From: Euperipatoides rowelli
Taxonomy: Eukaryota > Onychophora > Udeonychophora > Euonychophora > Peripatopsidae
Reading direction: 5' to 3' (one strand)
NCBI GenBank assembly: GCA_003024985.2
Contig: PXIH01S0024595.1
Length of the DNA stretch: 10,230 nt
Within the stretch, counting starts at the first letter, position 1. Each line of letters opens with the position of its first letter. The notes beneath the pieces are model-generated. The model saw nothing but the letters and a program-made list of their open reading frames with translations. It ran no database searches and was not told the DNA's origin. Of the stretch, positions 8,855 through 10,230 are shown in pieces. The position numbers and the translations under genes are program-made.

Positions 8855-9272
8855 TATAAAAAAGCCATTGAAGTATTTGAAATATAAATTTTATAGTAAA
8901 TACTGTAGCCTAATTAATTTAAAAACAAATAAATAAATGACATGTTTTGGAGGGTTTTTTTTAAATGTACACTTTATTAAAAATTAAAAATTTAGATGTT
9001 TTTAATGAGTATTTATTTGCGAATCTTTATTTTGCGACCAAATGACTGCCACGAAACTCATGAAAATATTACTCTCGCAAAAAAAATCATATATACAGTA
9101 TTTGATACAGTTGATGACAAAAGAGGTAATGATCTATTAATCTGTGAATACAGAGTATAAAACTGCCTTTTTATATTTCAGATCATTTGAAAACATTTAA
9201 ATACAATATATGGTATACCATTATCAAATTGCTTAAGAAAAATAATAGATTAAAATGGGAATATCTTTATAC

Positions 9273-9379
9273 CTCTTGAATATCATCTTTTTTGTCAATT
9301 GGCCTCTTGTTGATAATTTTATAATTTTCAAACACTTTATTTGCCATAGCAGCTGAAGATGTTACACTAGCTAGCAATC
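9273..9379 (-). CDS. cry2: Cryptochrome-2, exon after the coiled-coil helix
   Basis: Follows acceptor CATTTAG and begins with two bases (GA) that complete the Gly codon split by the preceding intron. It encodes LLASVTSSAAMANKVFENY, KIINKRPIDKK and DDIQE, ending GAG|GTATAA. LLASV directly after YRG(A/L)G is the exact continuation of vertebrate CRY (RYRGLGLLASVPS), confirming frame and splice. The rest belongs to the divergent C-terminal extension, which in cryptochromes is largely disordered and tunes repressor activity and localisation. If splicing does not occur at 9272, translation adds one Val and stops at TAA 9267-9269. Both ends are therefore possible, giving a protein with or without the distal basic tail. 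Confidence 0.8.
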
Positions 9380-9500
9380 CTAAATGAAAAATAAATTATT
9401 TAAAATATTATTTTACAAAATTCATAGCTACACAGAATTAAATGACAAAATGTTGTTAACATGCTTTTCATTAGATAAATTTGTATGTTTATCCACTAAC
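9380..9500 (-). other. Short cry2 intron (GTTAGT...TTTAG)
   Basis: A 121-bp phase-1 intron (after the first base of a Gly codon), with donor GCAG|GTTAGT and acceptor CATTTAG. Reading through would meet TAG at once (9498-9496). Removal joins QYRGAG to LLASV as in other cryptochromes. Confidence 0.8.
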
Positions 9501-9703
9501 CTGCTCCACGATACTGAGAGAGCTGTTGATACACTTGTTTCATTCTCTCCACATTAATACGACTAGCCTCAGCATGATTAACCATGGGAAGGGGATAGTC
9601 TTTGCCAATGGTGCACTTGGCAGCCCTCTGCACACACTCTGGAGCATTCCATGGTTCATGAATATACTTGGAGGGAAAATTTTTTAACATAGGTAAATAT
9701 TTT
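9501..9703 (-). CDS. cry2: Cryptochrome-2 (mammalian-type), exon with the end of the photolyase-homology region and coiled-coil helix
   Basis: The gene encodes a transcriptional repressor of the circadian clock that acts in the nucleus with PERIOD against CLOCK/CYCLE. This exon follows the acceptor ATAATTTCAG, starts with the last base of an Arg-type codon (the R of RKYLP) and carries 67 full codons. Conserved blocks in order: [57 protein letters not shown] and [11 protein letters not shown]. The [21 protein letters not shown] helix is the C-terminal coiled coil that in vertebrate CRY contacts PER and FBXL3; its His corresponds to mouse CRY1 His473, a ligand of the zinc shared with PER2. These sequences match the light-insensitive mammalian-type (CRY2) group, not Drosophila-type CRY1. 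Flavin-binding and N-terminal exons lie beyond the window. A 68-codon frame on the opposite strand is its shadow. Confidence 0.93.
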
Positions 9704-10057
9704 CTGAAATTATGAAAATATTGTTCATAAAGTAACTGAAAGAATGAAATTGGATTTATGAAAACAAAAATTATTATAATGTATATTAAAAATGTAAAGT
9801 TTAATGTTTTATGTTATTAAATAAATATATACTAATATATGAAGGATAGATACATATAAATGGTTCAATCTTAGCCCTCAGAAGGATGGAGGCTTTATCA
9901 CATACATTTAGGAGAATTGATTGATTAACACAACTGCTGGATGATATTTCCGATGCTCATTCAGTCATTATATATGCTGAATAGTTTTTTCTTATAAAAT
10001 GTATTTAGATATTATAACTTTATATAAGTATTTAATATTAATTATCATGCAATACAA
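9704..10057 (-). other. Probable cry2 intron, no exon seen
   Basis: AT-rich sequence upstream of the cry2 exon on its own strand. The exon expected before RKYLP would encode the segment around FHCYCPVGFG, with the flavin-site helices further upstream; it is not visible here, so the intron extends past the window. Nothing else could be supported. Confidence 0.5.
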
Positions 10058-10071
10058 ATACAAATACAAAT
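10052..10071 (+). repeat. Short ATACAA-type hexanucleotide repeat
   Basis: About three units of ATACAA (AATACAAATACAAATACAAA) lie at the left border of the 86-bp tandem array. Two of the units also belong to the array's own monomer, so this is probably where the array began or where it decays into unique DNA. Confidence 0.6.
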
Positions 10072-10230
10072 ATGACGGACAACAACAGACTATAGTCCAG
10101 CGAGGTTGTCCCTAGTCCTAATCTAATTTTTTTTTAAATATATATACAAATACAAATATGACGGACAACAACAGACTATAGTCCAGCGAGGTTGTCCCTA
10201 GTCCTAATCTAATTTTTTTTTAAATATATA
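10058..10230 (+). repeat. Tandem array, 86-bp unit, two copies then window end
   Basis: The unit at 10058-10143 is repeated at 10144-10229 with no difference that I can find, including the 9-T run, and the last base is consistent with a third copy. Each unit holds a perfect 10-bp palindrome GACTATAGTC (10088-10097 in the first) bracketed by GGACAAC (10077-10083) and its complement GTTGTCC (10105-10111), then CTAGTCC, a T-run and an AT tract. The identity between copies implies recent duplication or homogenisation, or an assembly effect at a collapsed array. It lies in the inferred cry2 intron. Confidence 0.9.

Larger units (their letters stand above)
7928..9107. mobile_element. DNA-transposon remnant with inverted ends of roughly 110 bp
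   Basis: The left end (about 7928-8040) and the reverse complement of the right end (about 9107-8998) align with gaps. Both have GTATATATG, then a T-run, CACGA or GCGAG, an AT-rich spacer, TTCGCAAA or GTCGCAAA, a second ATTCGC, then TTAAAAA. The outermost bases resemble ATACT(ATAG)GTATATATG on both sides, with a 4-bp difference. Identity is only moderate, so the copy is old and the exact boundaries are uncertain. Repeated TTCGC blocks inside long ends next to a TA-like junction suggest a Tc1/mariner-like family, but this is inference. A transposase-like broken frame lies between the ends at 8636-8854. Confidence 0.6.
7481..9272 (-). other. Proposed last cry2 intron, carrying transposon remnants
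   Basis: If the terminal exon is correct, this 1792-bp intron has donor GTATAA and an acceptor ending TTTATAG. It is far longer than the preceding 121-bp intron, and much of the extra length (7928-9107) is an inverted-repeat element with a decayed transposase-like frame. Outside that element the sequence is AT-rich with no further exon that I can support. Confidence 0.55.

Noticed and set aside
9481-9687. 68-codon plus-strand frame over the cry2 exon.
   Set aside because: It is the antisense shadow of the strongly conserved cryptochrome exon.
1-10230. CRISPR array, bacterial operon or prophage content.
   Set aside because: No regularly spaced direct repeats with distinct spacers, no ribosome-binding sites with long frames; genes are spliced, so this is eukaryotic nuclear DNA.

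Overview
The window looks like a piece of an animal nuclear genome, most likely an arthropod and probably an insect. It is strongly AT-rich, full of homopolymer runs, and its coding sequence is split by GT-AG introns. The insect guess rests on gene content (a mammalian-type cryptochrome of the kind most non-drosophilid insects carry) together with base composition; it is an inference and other arthropods fit too. Nothing bacterial or viral was seen.

Layout. Positions 1-3319 are non-coding as far as can be seen. This is inferred to be a long intron of the gene whose last two exons follow, with a patch of less AT-rich, internally repeated sequence at about 2040-2700. Positions 3320-3480 and 3587-3715 (+) are the last two coding exons of mitochondrial glutamyl-tRNA synthetase (EARS2), with a poly(A) signal directly after the stop. 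Positions 3746-7441 are the intergenic stretch between two convergent genes. It holds two non-autonomous DNA transposons with terminal inverted repeats (4711-4949 and 6064-6369) and one ambiguous base in a G run (5256). Positions 7442-9703 (-) hold the 3' end of a type-2 cryptochrome (cry2) as three exons: 9501-9703, 9273-9379 and a proposed 39-bp terminal exon at 7442-7480. The 1.8-kb last intron carries inverted repeats of roughly 110 bp (7928-9107) around a decayed transposase-like frame. Positions 9704-10230 are inferred to be a further cry2 intron, ending in a tandem array with an 86-bp unit that runs out of the window.

The two genes lie tail to tail and have unrelated jobs: charging mitochondrial tRNA-Glu, and transcriptional repression in the circadian clock. 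Neither is complete; 5' exons of both lie outside. The most informative observation is that the small distal exon at 7442-7480 joins in phase to the previous one and rebuilds a tail resembling the KRP...PK.QR motif at the end of vertebrate CRY1. I found no convincing new multi-gene system. The remaining points of interest are the cry2 tail, the mobile-element remnants and the intronic tandem array.
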